The notes under the pieces: model-generated
What the model saw: the letters and a program-made list of their open reading frames with translations, nothing else
Database searches by the model: none
What the model was told of the DNA's origin: nothing
Shown here: positions 46,606 through 56,311 of the stretch, piece by piece
How the letters are laid out: the number at the start of each line of letters is the position of its first letter
How positions within the stretch are numbered: the stretch's first letter is position 1
Position numbers and translations under genes: made by a program
Assembly: GCF_900101875.1 (NCBI RefSeq)
Contig: NZ_FNAI01000001.1
Span: forward strand, 620,001-684,000
Direction of reading: 5' to 3'
Source: Mucilaginibacter pineti
GTDB taxonomy: Bacteria > Bacteroidota > Bacteroidia > Sphingobacteriales > Sphingobacteriaceae
DNA length: 64,000 nt

Positions 46606-48579
46606 TTACCAGTTAGGGTTTTGCACCAGGTTTTGATTAACCAGCAGATCGTTTTCCTGAAGTGGCCATAAGTAATCACGCGGGATTACAAAATGCCTCG
46701 AATAGATGGACCGCTCGCGATAATACAGTTCTGGCGAATTTTCACTTATCGACCATCCTGTTACGTTTCCATTAAGCTCAACGCCCGCTGTTTTCCAGCG
46801 TAACAAATCCCAAAAACGATGACCTTCAAAGCAAAGCTCAACGCTACGCTCTCGCTGTATAATTGACCGCATGCCGTCTTTAGTGGTGTATTTGGTTGGG
46901 TTGATACTGTAATTTGACCATGAATCCTGCACTGTAGGTAACCCAGCTCTTGCCCTTATCAGGTTTACATAGGTATACACATCACCGGTAGGGCCTTCTG
47001 CCTCATTTAGTGCCTCGGCATACAACAGATATAGATCTGAAAGCCTCATTTCTGGCCATGGATAATTGGTATAAGTAACGGTTGCCCATTCGTAATGCCA
47101 GTTAAGCGCTTTTTTCATGTAAAAACCGGCAATCGGTATTGGCGACGATTGGCCTACTTCGGCACCGCGGGCTTTCATCCACCAGGTATCTTCGTCGGTT
47201 TTTGATGGGCTATTAGCCATATACCACACCCCACGGTCAAATCCCAGGTCGGCGTAATAGCGTGGCTCCCTGTCAAAATTAAGGCGTGCGGTGGTTTCCC
47301 CTTCTTTGATGTTAAAACGTTCGGCATGAGTACCAACCCGCAGTTCAGCTATATTGGTAAAATCAAGCGTTTTGTCTTCATTAATGGGAACCCCGTTTTT
47401 TGTATAAAACATTTTGGCCATTTTTATAGTGGGGCCAAGCAAAGGGCGGTTTGCTGATTTTGCAGCGTCGGCATTATTAAAATCATACTGACCCGCACAC
47501 ATCGACTGGAAGAATGAATTAAAACCAATGTTATTAACGGTTAATCCCCATATCAACTCATCATTCCATTTTTCGCTCATGGCATTCCTGATGCTCATCT
47601 GCGTCATAGTTGTTTGACTAAGCGGATTGGTTTGCGCAGGAAATGTATACAACTGTATGTTTTGTTGCTGGCAAAGATCGATGGCTTCTTTACAAGCCGT
47701 AGCGGCACGCTGCCATTTTTCTACGCTGTAGGTTGAATTAAATAACTGCTCGCCATCTTTATTTTTAAAAGAACTATAATCAGGGTTACCGTTAAATAAG
47801 GGGCTTGCCGCGGTTACCAGTAGTTTTGCCTTCATGCTTAATGCAATTGGCTTGGTAATACGCCCAAGGTCACTACTTTCGTTGTTAATAGTTAGGGGAA
47901 GTTTGGCTGCAGCCAGATCATACAAACCGGCTATATAATTAACCACTTCGTCAACCGGCCTGCGTTTAACCCTAACTTCATCAATAGATGCATCAATTGG
48001 CAGGTTTTTATCAATGATTGGAATAGGCCCGTATGCCCTAAAAAGGATAAAATGATAAAATGCTTTAAGAAACTGTACCTCAGCTATCCAACGTTCGCGG
48101 GTATCAATATCCAGGTCACGTACTTTATTTAAATCGCTTACATTTTCCAGGAAAACATTACAGTCGCGTATTGCTTTGTAATTTGCAGCCGCGTCCCTTG
48201 TGCCGTTCATAAAATTGGCAATAGGGTCTGATGTGTTTTGAAATCCTCTGGGCAATTGTAAAACATTTGTTGACCGGATATGATTTGCCGGATCTTCAAC
48301 CCAAACCTCATCACCTGCAGTGAGCCCCACGTTATACGTTGGATCTGCTTCCGTTGGCAGGTAAGAATAACAGGTAAATAAATACTTTTCTGCCTCGGTT
48401 TTTGAAACGAAAGCGTTTGCAATAGTTGAAACATTATCAGGAACAACATCCAGAAATGATTTTTTACAGGATGATATGGGCAAAGCAATTATAATAACCA
48501 ACAGGCATACGGCAAACTTGCCTTTGGCTGTATAGTTATATAGTGAATGCCTTATTTTTTGTATAAAATTACTTTTCAT
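46606..48579 (-). CDS. SusD/RagB-family outer-membrane lipoprotein (PUL3)
   Basis: The 657-residue lipoprotein has a long n-region signal (KGKFAVCLLVIIIALPISSC) with lipid-anchor Cys at about residue 38 and KKSFLDVVPDNVSTIANAF after it. Family blocks include IAEVQFLKAFYHFILFRAYGPIPIID, MKAKLLVTAASPLFNGNPDY, MRLSDLYLLYAEALNEAEG, YVNLIRARAGLP and RERSVELCFEGHRFWDLLRWK. It partners the SusC 19 bases upstream. Confidence 0.95.
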   Translation of the reverse strand: MKSNFIQKIRHSLYNYTAKGKFAVCLLVIIIALPISSCKKSFLDVVPDNVSTIANAFVSKTEAEKYLFTCYSYLPTEADPTYNVGLTAGDEVWVEDPANHIRSTNVLQLPRGFQNTSDPIANFMNGTRDAAANYKAIRDCNVFLENVSDLNKVRDLDIDTRERWIAEVQFLKAFYHFILFRAYGPIPIIDKNLPIDASIDEVRVKRRPVDEVVNYIAGLYDLAAAKLPLTINNESSDLGRITKPIALSMKAKLLVTAASPLFNGNPDYSSFKNKDGEQLFNSTYSVEKWQRAATACKEAIDLCQQQNIQLYTFPAQTNPLSQTTMTQMSIRNAMSEKWNDELIWGLTVNNIGFNSFFQSMCAGQYDFNNADAAKSANRPLLGPTIKMAKMFYTKNGVPINEDKTLDFTNIAELRVGTHAERFNIKEGETTARLNFDREPRYYADLGFDRGVWYMANSPSKTDEDTWWMKARGAEVGQSSPIPIAGFYMKKALNWHYEWATVTYTNYPWPEMRLSDLYLLYAEALNEAEGPTGDVYTYVNLIRARAGLPTVQDSWSNYSINPTKYTTKDGMRSIIQRERSVELCFEGHRFWDLLRWKTAGVELNGNVTGWSISENSPELYYRERSIYSRHFVIPRDYLWPLQENDLLVNQNLVQNPNW

Positions 48580-48598
48580 ATAATTAATTTAAACGCTA

Positions 48599-51500
48599 TT
48601 AAAATTCTACCCTTAAACCTATGTTAAACACTTTTTGAATTGGATACCCCAATCCCGATGTTCCCATTTCCGGGTCCCAAAGCTTAAAGCTGCTCAATGT
48701 TAAGAGGTTTAAGCCGTTTATATAAATACGCGCGCTATTCAAATGGATACTTTTAAGTTGACTTTTAGTGAAATTGTATCCGATCTCTGCCGATTTCAGG
48801 CGTAGGAACGAGCCATCCCGCAACCACCATGTGGATGTTGGCGATGTTGACGTTTGGCTGTTATTTGCCTGTATGGTATTACTTAAACGTGGCCAAAACG
48901 CGTAAGGGTTACGGTTATCTTCTGACCAATGATCATTAGCAATTGAATTAAGCAGGCCACTTTGGTTACCCGTGTTAAGGCCGTTGGACTGGTAACCGCT
49001 CACTAAATAGAAAGGAGAAATATCTGCCGAATTTATCACAAAAGAAGACCGTGCTGACCCCTGGAAAAACGCACTGATATCAAAGTTTTTATATCCAACA
49101 GAAAAACCGGCACCGTATATAATTTCGGGCACCTGAGGATAACCTATTGGCACTATATCTGAATTGGTTATTTTTCCATCCCCATTCATGTCGCGGTATT
49201 TAATATCTCCGGCTTTATAATCGCCAAAGCTTTGTACGGGCGAATTGGCTACGTCTTTATCGTCAATGAATAACCGCTCGGCAAGTAAACCGTAAATCTG
49301 GCTTAGGGAATTACCTACCCTACTCAGATACTGCATGTTAGCCGGGTAAACTGGCTCTTCGTTTTTCAACAGTTTGCTTTTAGCATAAGTAAGCGTACCG
49401 CGCGATTGAATCCAAAAAGAATTAGTAAAGTTTTTCTTGTAATCCATGGCTACATCAACCCCCTTGCTTGATGATTTACCCGCATTTGAGGATATATTGG
49501 CCTGCAAACCCATAGAGGTAGGTATGGTGCTCCTTACCATTAAAATATTGTCGCGTTTGTTTTGGTAAGCATCTAAAGTTAAATTAAAGTTTTTCGCCAC
49601 CGTTAAATCCATCCCTATATTGGTTTGCCTTGATTGCTCCCAGGTAATGTTTTGGTTTTCATAACGATTGGTAAATACCCCTCCTCTGCTGTAAGTAAAG
49701 TTTGTACCAAACTGACCGATATTTCCGCTATTTAAATTAACATCTGACAAGTAAAAGAAACGGTCGTTAGCATTACCTATCTGGTCGTTACCAACTAACC
49801 CGTAAGTAAACCTGAATTTCAGATTGTCGATAGTAGATAATAATGGCTCAAAAAACTTCTCGTTTGATACAACCCAGCCTGCACCTACAGATGGGAAAAA
49901 CCCAAACCGGTGGTTACTTGCAAAACGCTCGGAGCCATTGTAGCCGAAGTTAAATTCAAACAGATAACGGTTATCATAAGCATAAGTAAACCTGCCGGAT
50001 ACGCCCTGGTTACGCGACGGTAACGATAACTGCAATGTTGGTGCGTTGGCTGTTAAATAATTACGCATAGTACCGATTAATAAACCACTGATGACGTGCT
50101 TTTCGCCAAGTGTGCGGTTGTAGTTTATCGCCGTTTCAATATAGGTAGTAGAGTTGGATACACTTCCACCAGGGCTGTAAGTTAAATACTCGGTTGGTGC
50201 GTTACCGATACTTCCCGACTGACCATCGTTAATTAATGTCAAACCGTTAAACTGCCCGTTAAACACGTTTGACTGATAATAATAAGGGCTATATTGGCGA
50301 CTAACCGCGAAGGAGGAATAACGGGTTGTATATGCCATTACTCTTGCCGATAAACCACTGGTAATAAAATCAAGTTTTTGATTTAAGTTTAACTGCGCAG
50401 TTAATGTGCTTGTGTTTGAGGTTTGAAAGCCCGACAGTGATTGCGCGTATGGGTTCATATACAAACCGCCACCGGGGATAATAGCATTACCAAAAAGCGG
50501 GTGATTGGCATATGGCTGCAAATTGCCGGGGTAAATTGCCGGAAAAGCTACCGGATTACTCCACAAAGCATTTAAAAAAGTATACCCGCCGCCGCCTATA
50601 GGGCCATTATAGCTATCAAACTGACCTTTTAAACTAACTACTGCTTCGGTAGTTTTAGTAAGATTTATGGAAGTATTTGATAAAATGGAGTACGATTGCA
50701 GCTTAATGTTATTGCTGAAGTTATTAAGCTTATTTTCGGCCAGGTTACCATTATCAATATTATAGGTCATGGCCAAGTAGTACTTGGCTTTTTCTGACCC
50801 TCCATTGGCATTCATGTTGAACCTTTGGTTGCTTGTTTTAGTTTTTATAAGCTGCTTGATCCAGTTGTTGCTTGGGTATAGCAGCGGATCATCACCGTTG
50901 GCCGTGTGATCTATTTTGTTTTGTGAGTAAGGGAGCGCACCTAAGGCGTTACGGGTAAGTACTGCCTCGTTGGCAAGTGTCATGTAGGTTATATTATCGG
51001 CCAGATCAATGTTTTTGATATTGGATGATGTTGAGTTTTCAGCGCGTACGTTAAATTTAAGTGCGCCAATATCGCCTCGTTTGGTAACTACCAATATTAC
51101 ACCGTTTGCACCACGCGCACCATATAGTGACGAAGCGGTGGCGTCTTTTAACACCGAAAAACCGGAAATATCATCCGGTTGTAGCCGGGCAAGGTCTGTT
51201 GTTGTCGATTCGATACCGTCAATTAAAATCAGGGGGTCAACTTTACCGGCCCCAAATGTACCAACGCCGCGTATAAAAAACTGTGCGTTATCGGCTCCTG
51301 GCTCACCACTTCGCTGATATGATATCATACCCGGCACCACCCCGGCAAGCATAGTGGTTAAATTACTTGACGGGCCTTTAAGCTGTTTAGGACTTATGGT
51401 GGTAATTGAACTTACCAGACTTGATTTTTTCTGTGTACCGTAAGCAACAATGGCAACTTCATCCAGTCCGTTTTTATCAGCAGCTATTTGTACATCCACT

Positions 51501-52093
51501 GTGTAAATGCCTTCGCTTGATGCGGTATAATCACTTAAATTAAATTCCTGACTTTTTGATCCCACGAAAGAAAAAACGAGGGTTACTTTACCATCACCCT
51601 GTAAATTAAGTGTGTATTTACCATTAACATCTGACTGCGTGCCAATGCCTGATCCTTTTATTTTAATACTTACACCAGGTAATGATAGTCCCTTTTCATC
51701 AGTAACAGTTCCCTGTACCTTTTTGCGAGTGGCGGTGCGTACCGGTTCTTTTACAGGTGCTGCAACGGGTTCCGTTTTTTTAATTACGATGAGTTGGTCT
51801 TGTACCACGTAATTCAGGTTTTTATCTTTTAAGATAACCCGAAATACTTCCTTCAGCTCGGCATTTTTAAAATCGACCGAAATAAGTTCCTTGTCGTTTA
51901 AAATACTGTTGCTGTAAAAAACAGTTAATCCTGTTTGTTCTTTAATTGATTTAAATACTTCCGCTAATGTTATATTGTCTTTTTTGAGGGTTACGGATGG
52001 CACGCTTTGCGCGTGAACAACCGTGTACCGGGTTACCAATAAAAGAAATAGAACAGGCAATAGAAGTCGCCGGTAAAATAAAATTTTCTCCAT
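48599..52093 (-). CDS. SusC/RagA-family transporter with N-terminal STN signalling domain (PUL3)
   Basis: The 1164-residue product has a signal peptide ending TVVHAQ, then an STN (secretin/TonB N-terminal) domain at about residues 33-108 (ITLAEVFKSIKEQTGLTVFYSN, LKEVFRVILKDKNLNYVVQDQ). A CarboxypepD_reg-like domain follows (VQGTVTDEKGLSLPGVSIKIKG), then TonB box DEVAIVAYG, plug (DAQFFIRGVGTFGAGKVDPLILIDG variant; ASSLYGARGANGVILVVTKRG) and barrel. The STN domain marks it as a transducer that contacts the FecR anti-sigma factor two genes upstream. It heads a separate unit 241 bases after fecR, with an element also found before fecR. Confidence 0.95.
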   Translation of the reverse strand: MEKILFYRRLLLPVLFLLLVTRYTVVHAQSVPSVTLKKDNITLAEVFKSIKEQTGLTVFYSNSILNDKELISVDFKNAELKEVFRVILKDKNLNYVVQDQLIVIKKTEPVAAPVKEPVRTATRKKVQGTVTDEKGLSLPGVSIKIKGSGIGTQSDVNGKYTLNLQGDGKVTLVFSFVGSKSQEFNLSDYTASSEGIYTVDVQIAADKNGLDEVAIVAYGTQKKSSLVSSITTISPKQLKGPSSNLTTMLAGVVPGMISYQRSGEPGADNAQFFIRGVGTFGAGKVDPLILIDGIESTTTDLARLQPDDISGFSVLKDATASSLYGARGANGVILVVTKRGDIGALKFNVRAENSTSSNIKNIDLADNITYMTLANEAVLTRNALGALPYSQNKIDHTANGDDPLLYPSNNWIKQLIKTKTSNQRFNMNANGGSEKAKYYLAMTYNIDNGNLAENKLNNFSNNIKLQSYSILSNTSINLTKTTEAVVSLKGQFDSYNGPIGGGGYTFLNALWSNPVAFPAIYPGNLQPYANHPLFGNAIIPGGGLYMNPYAQSLSGFQTSNTSTLTAQLNLNQKLDFITSGLSARVMAYTTRYSSFAVSRQYSPYYYQSNVFNGQFNGLTLINDGQSGSIGNAPTEYLTYSPGGSVSNSTTYIETAINYNRTLGEKHVISGLLIGTMRNYLTANAPTLQLSLPSRNQGVSGRFTYAYDNRYLFEFNFGYNGSERFASNHRFGFFPSVGAGWVVSNEKFFEPLLSTIDNLKFRFTYGLVGNDQIGNANDRFFYLSDVNLNSGNIGQFGTNFTYSRGGVFTNRYENQNITWEQSRQTNIGMDLTVAKNFNLTLDAYQNKRDNILMVRSTIPTSMGLQANISSNAGKSSSKGVDVAMDYKKNFTNSFWIQSRGTLTYAKSKLLKNEEPVYPANMQYLSRVGNSLSQIYGLLAERLFIDDKDVANSPVQSFGDYKAGDIKYRDMNGDGKITNSDIVPIGYPQVPEIIYGAGFSVGYKNFDISAFFQGSARSSFVINSADISPFYLVSGYQSNGLNTGNQSGLLNSIANDHWSEDNRNPYAFWPRLSNTIQANNSQTSTSPTSTWWLRDGSFLRLKSAEIGYNFTKSQLKSIHLNSARIYINGLNLLTLSSFKLWDPEMGTSGLGYPIQKVFNIGLRVEF

Positions 52094-52122
52094 ATGTGTT
52101 GGGTTTATAATTTGGTTTTTAT

Positions 52123-52152
52123 TAAGACCGTTTCAGAGAAAAACGGGTGAAC
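52123..52152 (-). promoter_or_regulatory. PUL3 shared element, susC copy
   Basis: The coding strand reads GTTCACCC, 15 bases, then GGTCTTA, 30 bases in all, ending 29 bases before the susC ATG. The copy before fecR (53487-53516) has the same length and 22 of 30 identical bases. Here CCGTTT and AAACGG can also pair as a small hairpin, which is not conserved in the other copy. Confidence 0.5.
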
Positions 52153-52334
52153 AGAAATGAAAAAAAATCTCATTTTTTTATAGAAGAAACAAGACAACAA
52201 TCACTTTATCAATTATATATCAGAAAAACAATTGAAATTCCGTCTTTTCAGCTGATATAATTAACGCACATTACACCTTAAAAACACTATTGTATCAGCG
52301 GTTTATTTGAAGTTTATTAACGCAGGTAATTGGC

Positions 52335-53480
52335 TTATTTTATGTGTAATACACCATCTTTAAAAGTGGCTTTCACACCTGCAGAAGTTTTAATATTTTG
52401 GATAAAAACATCAATGGGCTTATTTTTTTGAATAGCACCCGAAAATGCTTCGTCGGCCTTTGCAGGATCATCAAAAACCACCTTGATATCAAACCAGCGT
52501 AAAAGAACTTCGCTGATATCATTAAGTTTGGTGTTATGGAAGTAATAAATATTGTGCATCCAGGCCAGTTCAATACCAGGGTCAAACGATTGGGTCAGAA
52601 AACCGTTTTCGGGCGCGTAGATGGCTTGATACCCGGGATGTAATAATAATTTCTGGTTATTATGACCATTGGTAGATACAGACCCCTCAACAAGTGAGGT
52701 TATTGTGGTATTTGATTTGTACGTATTTACATTAAACTCTGTTCCAAGTACTTGTACATCGGTTTGGTTAGTATGTACAATAAATGGCTTGGCGGCGTTT
52801 TTTGCTACTTTAAAAAAGGCTTCACCGGTTAAATACACATCTCTTGTTTTGCCGGAAAATGAAAAAGGAAAACGCATGCTTGATGCCGAATTTAACCAAA
52901 CCTGCGTACCATCCGACAATGCTATCTGATAGGTTAACTGAGGCGGTATCACCAGGGTGCTCCACTCTTCAGTTTTGTTATCGTTTAGTTCGTAACTTAA
53001 ACCTTTTGTGCCTTTTTTAAGATGAGCAAACGATGTATTTATAATTTGTTTAGATGTATCTGAAAGGTTGATGTGTTGCCCGTTTGCCAATTTAAGTTCA
53101 ATGACAGGTTTTAATGTTTTTTTAACTGCAATTACAATTGGGTTAGCTATTGGCTTTGGCTGTAAGTAATATACTGTAGTAATTGCCATGCATAATATTG
53201 CAGCTATCGGCAACCACTTTGAAAAACCTTTAAATTTTGAAATAGGTGGCTGTGCATCAATCTTAAGTTCAATTTTCTTCCAAGCCTTGTTTTCGTCAAG
53301 ATTTCCCAAAAAATCCTTACCCCTGCCCGATGTCAAAGTATACTGCATTTCGTTCCACAGTTGTTTAACATCCGCATCTTCTGCTATTGCACGTTGTAGA
53401 AAATCATTATCGTCGTCACTTATTGTGCCACCAACGTGATCAATTATTAGCTCCTGAATATATGATATATTATACTTCAT
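52335..53480 (-). CDS. FecR-family anti-sigma factor (PUL3)
   Basis: This 381-residue inner-membrane regulator has a cytoplasmic N-terminal sigma-binding region at about 1-80, and a membrane span about 88-106 (WLPIAAILCMAITTVYYL). A periplasmic FecR domain follows (VIPPQLTYQIALSDGTQVWLNSASSMRFPFSF, TRDVYLTGEAFFKVAKNAAKPFIVHT, VQVLGTEFNVNTY), then a C-terminal DUF4974 domain (NTKLNDISEVLLRWFDIKVVFDD). It holds the ECF sigma factor inactive until SusC reports ligand through its STN domain. It starts 35 bases after the sigma gene. Confidence 0.95.
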   Translation of the reverse strand: MKYNISYIQELIIDHVGGTISDDDNDFLQRAIAEDADVKQLWNEMQYTLTSGRGKDFLGNLDENKAWKKIELKIDAQPPISKFKGFSKWLPIAAILCMAITTVYYLQPKPIANPIVIAVKKTLKPVIELKLANGQHINLSDTSKQIINTSFAHLKKGTKGLSYELNDNKTEEWSTLVIPPQLTYQIALSDGTQVWLNSASSMRFPFSFSGKTRDVYLTGEAFFKVAKNAAKPFIVHTNQTDVQVLGTEFNVNTYKSNTTITSLVEGSVSTNGHNNQKLLLHPGYQAIYAPENGFLTQSFDPGIELAWMHNIYYFHNTKLNDISEVLLRWFDIKVVFDDPAKADEAFSGAIQKNKPIDVFIQNIKTSAGVKATFKDGVLHIK

Positions 53481-53486
53481 TATTTA

Positions 53487-53516
53487 TAAGACCTAATTAT
53501 AAGAAAAAGGGTGAAC
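53487..53516 (-). promoter_or_regulatory. PUL3 shared element, fecR copy
   Basis: The coding strand reads GTTCACCC-N15-GGTCTTA between the sigma stop codon and the fecR ATG, ending 6 bases before ATG. See the susC copy at 52123-52152. Confidence 0.5.
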
Positions 53517-54049
53517 TAACGCACATTTTTTAATCCCTCTCTTAAAATTTTCACCGCAAGTTTTAAATGAGTTTTTAAAGAGTTGATACTAATTCCCATT
53601 TCAAATGCCGCATCCTTATATTTCTTATTTTGATAATGAACCAATGTAATAGCCTGCATGCGCTGCATTGATAGCTCTGCCAAAATCTTATCAGGGTAAA
53701 AATGCGCTACCGCCACATCCTCCTCTACTTGCGGCCCAGTAAGTGTATACTGATAATCTACCAGTTTTTTTTGTACAAGCGTTTCTTTTTCAATCCTTTT
53801 TAAGCACCGGTTACGAATAGCTATACTTAAATAAGCTTTTAATGACGAATTAACATTTTTATATAATTGCCTATCCCAAAAATCAACAAAAAAACCCTGA
53901 ACGGTGTCTTCGGCCTCCATTTCATCCTGTAAAATATAAAAAGCCGATACGTTAAGCAGCTTATAATATTTTTTAAACAGCATTTCAAAAGCCTCTTGGT
54001 TACCCATCTTTAATTGTTCAATAATTTGAACATCATTCAAAATTTCCAT
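53516..54049 (-). CDS. ECF RNA polymerase sigma factor (PUL3)
   Basis: The 177-residue sigma-70 family protein of the Bacteroidota RpoE-like type has region 2 at about 10-80 (MGNQEAFEMLFKKYYKLLNVSAFYILQDEMEAEDTVQGFFVDFWDR). Region 4 lies at about 120-172 (LAELSMQRMQAITLVHYQNKKYKDAAFEMGISINSLKTHLKLAVKIL). No sigma-1 or sigma-3 region is present. It is first in the sigma/fecR pair, and its target is presumably the PUL3 susCD operon. Its own promoter was not identified in the AT-rich upstream gap. Confidence 0.95.
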   Translation of the reverse strand: MEILNDVQIIEQLKMGNQEAFEMLFKKYYKLLNVSAFYILQDEMEAEDTVQGFFVDFWDRQLYKNVNSSLKAYLSIAIRNRCLKRIEKETLVQKKLVDYQYTLTGPQVEEDVAVAHFYPDKILAELSMQRMQAITLVHYQNKKYKDAAFEMGISINSLKTHLKLAVKILREGLKNVR

Positions 54050-54483
54050 GAAGTGGTCTTAACTAACTGGTTTACAAAAAACAGATTGAGAAATCTATCG
54101 AAAGCCAATGTAGATATTTTTATTGTCAAAACAACAATTAAATAAAAATATTATTAACGGACTTAACCATTGTTTAAATCAAACCGAAATTTAGCTATTA
54201 AGAAAATAATTCATAGGTAAAAAAGTTATTTTTAAAACTTAACTTATCATTAATTTTATACTTTTAACTTTAAAAAATATGATTAACAATTGTGTTTATA
54301 TAACAATTAAAAGAAAGAAAACATCGTAGCATCAGGAAAAACCATGTTTATATTCTTGGCTCACCTCCAAATTAAAATCATTTTCCCGTTTCTATGAACA
54401 CAAATAATAAACGAGATAAGGTAAAAGAAAAGGCCTGTAATCTCTCGATTACAGGCCTTTAACAGAACAAATTTATTCAGAAA
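54050..54483. other. Intergenic region between PUL3 and the hmu operon
   Basis: This 434-base, very AT-rich gap contains the hmu terminator (54429-54460) near its right end. The rest (54050-54428) should hold the sigma gene promoter, but no clear TTTG/TAnnTTTG pair was found on the minus strand, and no other structure was seen. Confidence 0.5.
54429..54460 (-). terminator. Terminator of the hmu operon
   Basis: AAAGGCCTGTAATC (54429-54442) pairs perfectly with GATTACAGGCCTTT (54447-54460) around a 4-base loop. On the minus strand it is followed by TTTTCTTTT. It lies 24 bases past the last stop codon of the operon. Confidence 0.88.
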
Positions 54484-55509
54484 CTATTTGGCCAATTCAA
54501 CTAAGACTGCTCTCCAATCTTCACTTTCTGGAATACCGGGTTTACGTTTACCAAAAAATTGAACAATTGTATTACCAGCGCTATCATAAACTTCAAGACT
54601 ATGTACAAAACCGTCTGTAGTTGGCTTTTTAACAAGCCATATGGCAGCAATACCGTCCTCACGCAGGTGCATATTAAATTCCGGATCGAGCACGTTAAAC
54701 CATGGGCCCGTTTGTACCAGCTTATGAATTTCGCCTGTATGAATTTGAATGCAGCCGGCACTTCCGGTAAAAACCATAATTGGCAATGAGGTTTCGGATG
54801 CTTTCGTAAGGATGTTTTTCAATGATTCAACACTTATAGGTTGAGCGTAACCTTCTGGTGCAAGCCTTAACGCCTGTGTACGTGTTAGTTCATGCTGGCG
54901 CAACAGACCATGAAAATCATGCGTATCCTGAAGTGCAAGCCAGGCATTTTGGAAAGCATCCACATTAACCTCACTATCTGGCTTTTGAAAAGCAGCAGAT
55001 TTCACTGGCTTAACAGCTAATTGCTGATATTGCTCATCGGCTTTATATTTTGCCACTAATTGATGATAAGCCTGTTCATTGCTTTTTTCAGTAAGGTATA
55101 TTTTATGTACGGCACTGCCATCCTCATCAAAAAACTGCAGACTCAATCTGTCATTCTCGTTTACCGCAAAACCAAAGCACCAGTGGTTCATAAACAACCG
55201 CAGATCTATATCTGGTGTTACAACTAATCCCACAGGGCCATTAAAGCCAACCTTGGTATAAATACCTTTACGTTCATGCACGCAATAGTCATTACGTGTT
55301 AATGCCATCACGTACCCTAAAGTATTGGTTTCCCTTAGCAGTTCTTTAAAATCGTTATTTAGCAAGGTATTATGTTCGCCAACCCCGGTATTAACCAGTT
55401 CGGCCTCGCTTACACCTAATTGTTTCGCCGCATCGCGGATTCGTAATTTGGGATTTTGTTCTTTAAACTGATCCCATTGTTCTTTTATTGATGTTGTTGT
55501 ATTTTCCAT
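54484..55509 (-). CDS. hmuS: HemS/HmuS-like haem-handling protein
   Basis: This 341-residue cytoplasmic protein has the HemS duplication: two similar alpha/beta halves at about 20-170 and 190-340. The first carries YVMALTRNDYCVHERKGIY and DLRLFMNHWCFGFAV, the second IMVFTGSAGCIQIHTGEIHKL, GPWFNVLDPEFNMHLRED and IAAIWLVKKPTTDGFVHSLEVYD. Proteins of this family bind imported haem and pass it on or open the ring. The name follows Yersinia HmuS; P. gingivalis HmuS is a different, chelatase-like protein. It closes the haem operon and lies 19 bases after hmuV. Confidence 0.9.
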   Translation of the reverse strand: MENTTTSIKEQWDQFKEQNPKLRIRDAAKQLGVSEAELVNTGVGEHNTLLNNDFKELLRETNTLGYVMALTRNDYCVHERKGIYTKVGFNGPVGLVVTPDIDLRLFMNHWCFGFAVNENDRLSLQFFDEDGSAVHKIYLTEKSNEQAYHQLVAKYKADEQYQQLAVKPVKSAAFQKPDSEVNVDAFQNAWLALQDTHDFHGLLRQHELTRTQALRLAPEGYAQPISVESLKNILTKASETSLPIMVFTGSAGCIQIHTGEIHKLVQTGPWFNVLDPEFNMHLREDGIAAIWLVKKPTTDGFVHSLEVYDSAGNTIVQFFGKRKPGIPESEDWRAVLVELAK

Positions 55510-55528
55510 TTCTATGTGTTTTATAAAA

Positions 55529-56311
55529 TTAAACTAATATTCCGCTGGGTATAACCAGTGGACATTTAAATCCTTCGCAATCCATCAATCTTACTTTAAT
55601 ATTGAAAGCTTCATGAATATTTTCGCAGCTGATAACCTCTAATGGTGCGCCGAAGGCAACTGTTTCACCATTTTTAAGGATCAGTATCTTATCCGCATAG
55701 CGGGATGCAAAATTAATATCGTGCAAAATACTGATCACAATATATCCCCTATTGGCCATATCCCGGGCAAGCTGCAATATTTGTTGCTGATACAGCAGAT
55801 CGAGCCCGTTTGTAGGCTCATCCAAAAACAGGAAGGCATTTGGCTGATCGTAGATCTGGGCTATTACCCGGGCTAACTGCACCCGCTGCTGCTCACCGCC
55901 AGATAAGGTATTGTAATCCCGTGCAGAAAGATGGGTTATTCCGGTATCTTCCATTACTTTATTCACTACCTCAATATCATTTGCCAATGGCTGATTTTCA
56001 AAGTGCGGATATCGCCCCATCAGTACCAACTCCTTTACTGTAAACATTACGCTTACGATGTTATGCTGTGTCAATACCGATCTGACAAGCGCCAATTGTT
56101 TAATGGTATAAGAATCTATATCCTTATCATTAAACCGGATATCGCCAGATGCTGGGTACATCTCCCGGCAAAGCAGTTTTAGCAAGGTACTTTTACCCGC
56201 ACCATTGGCTCCTATTACTGCCAGCATCTCGCCTGCTGCAACTTTAAAGGACACATTGTTGAGGATCTGTTTCCTTCCGGCAGAATAACTTACATTTTTT
56301 ACGGCTATCAT
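55529..56311 (-). CDS. hmuV: Haem ABC transporter ATPase HmuV
   Basis: The 260-residue ABC ATPase has Walker A GANGAGKST (residues 34-42), signature LSGGEQQRVQLARV, Walker B FLFLDEPTNGLD and the H-loop SILHDINFA. It follows the FecE/HmuV type of haem and cobalamin importers. Its ATG overlaps the HmuU stop codon by 4 bases (ATGA), indicating translational coupling. Confidence 0.93.
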   Translation of the reverse strand: MIAVKNVSYSAGRKQILNNVSFKVAAGEMLAVIGANGAGKSTLLKLLCREMYPASGDIRFNDKDIDSYTIKQLALVRSVLTQHNIVSVMFTVKELVLMGRYPHFENQPLANDIEVVNKVMEDTGITHLSARDYNTLSGGEQQRVQLARVIAQIYDQPNAFLFLDEPTNGLDLLYQQQILQLARDMANRGYIVISILHDINFASRYADKILILKNGETVAFGAPLEVISCENIHEAFNIKVRLMDCEGFKCPLVIPSGILV

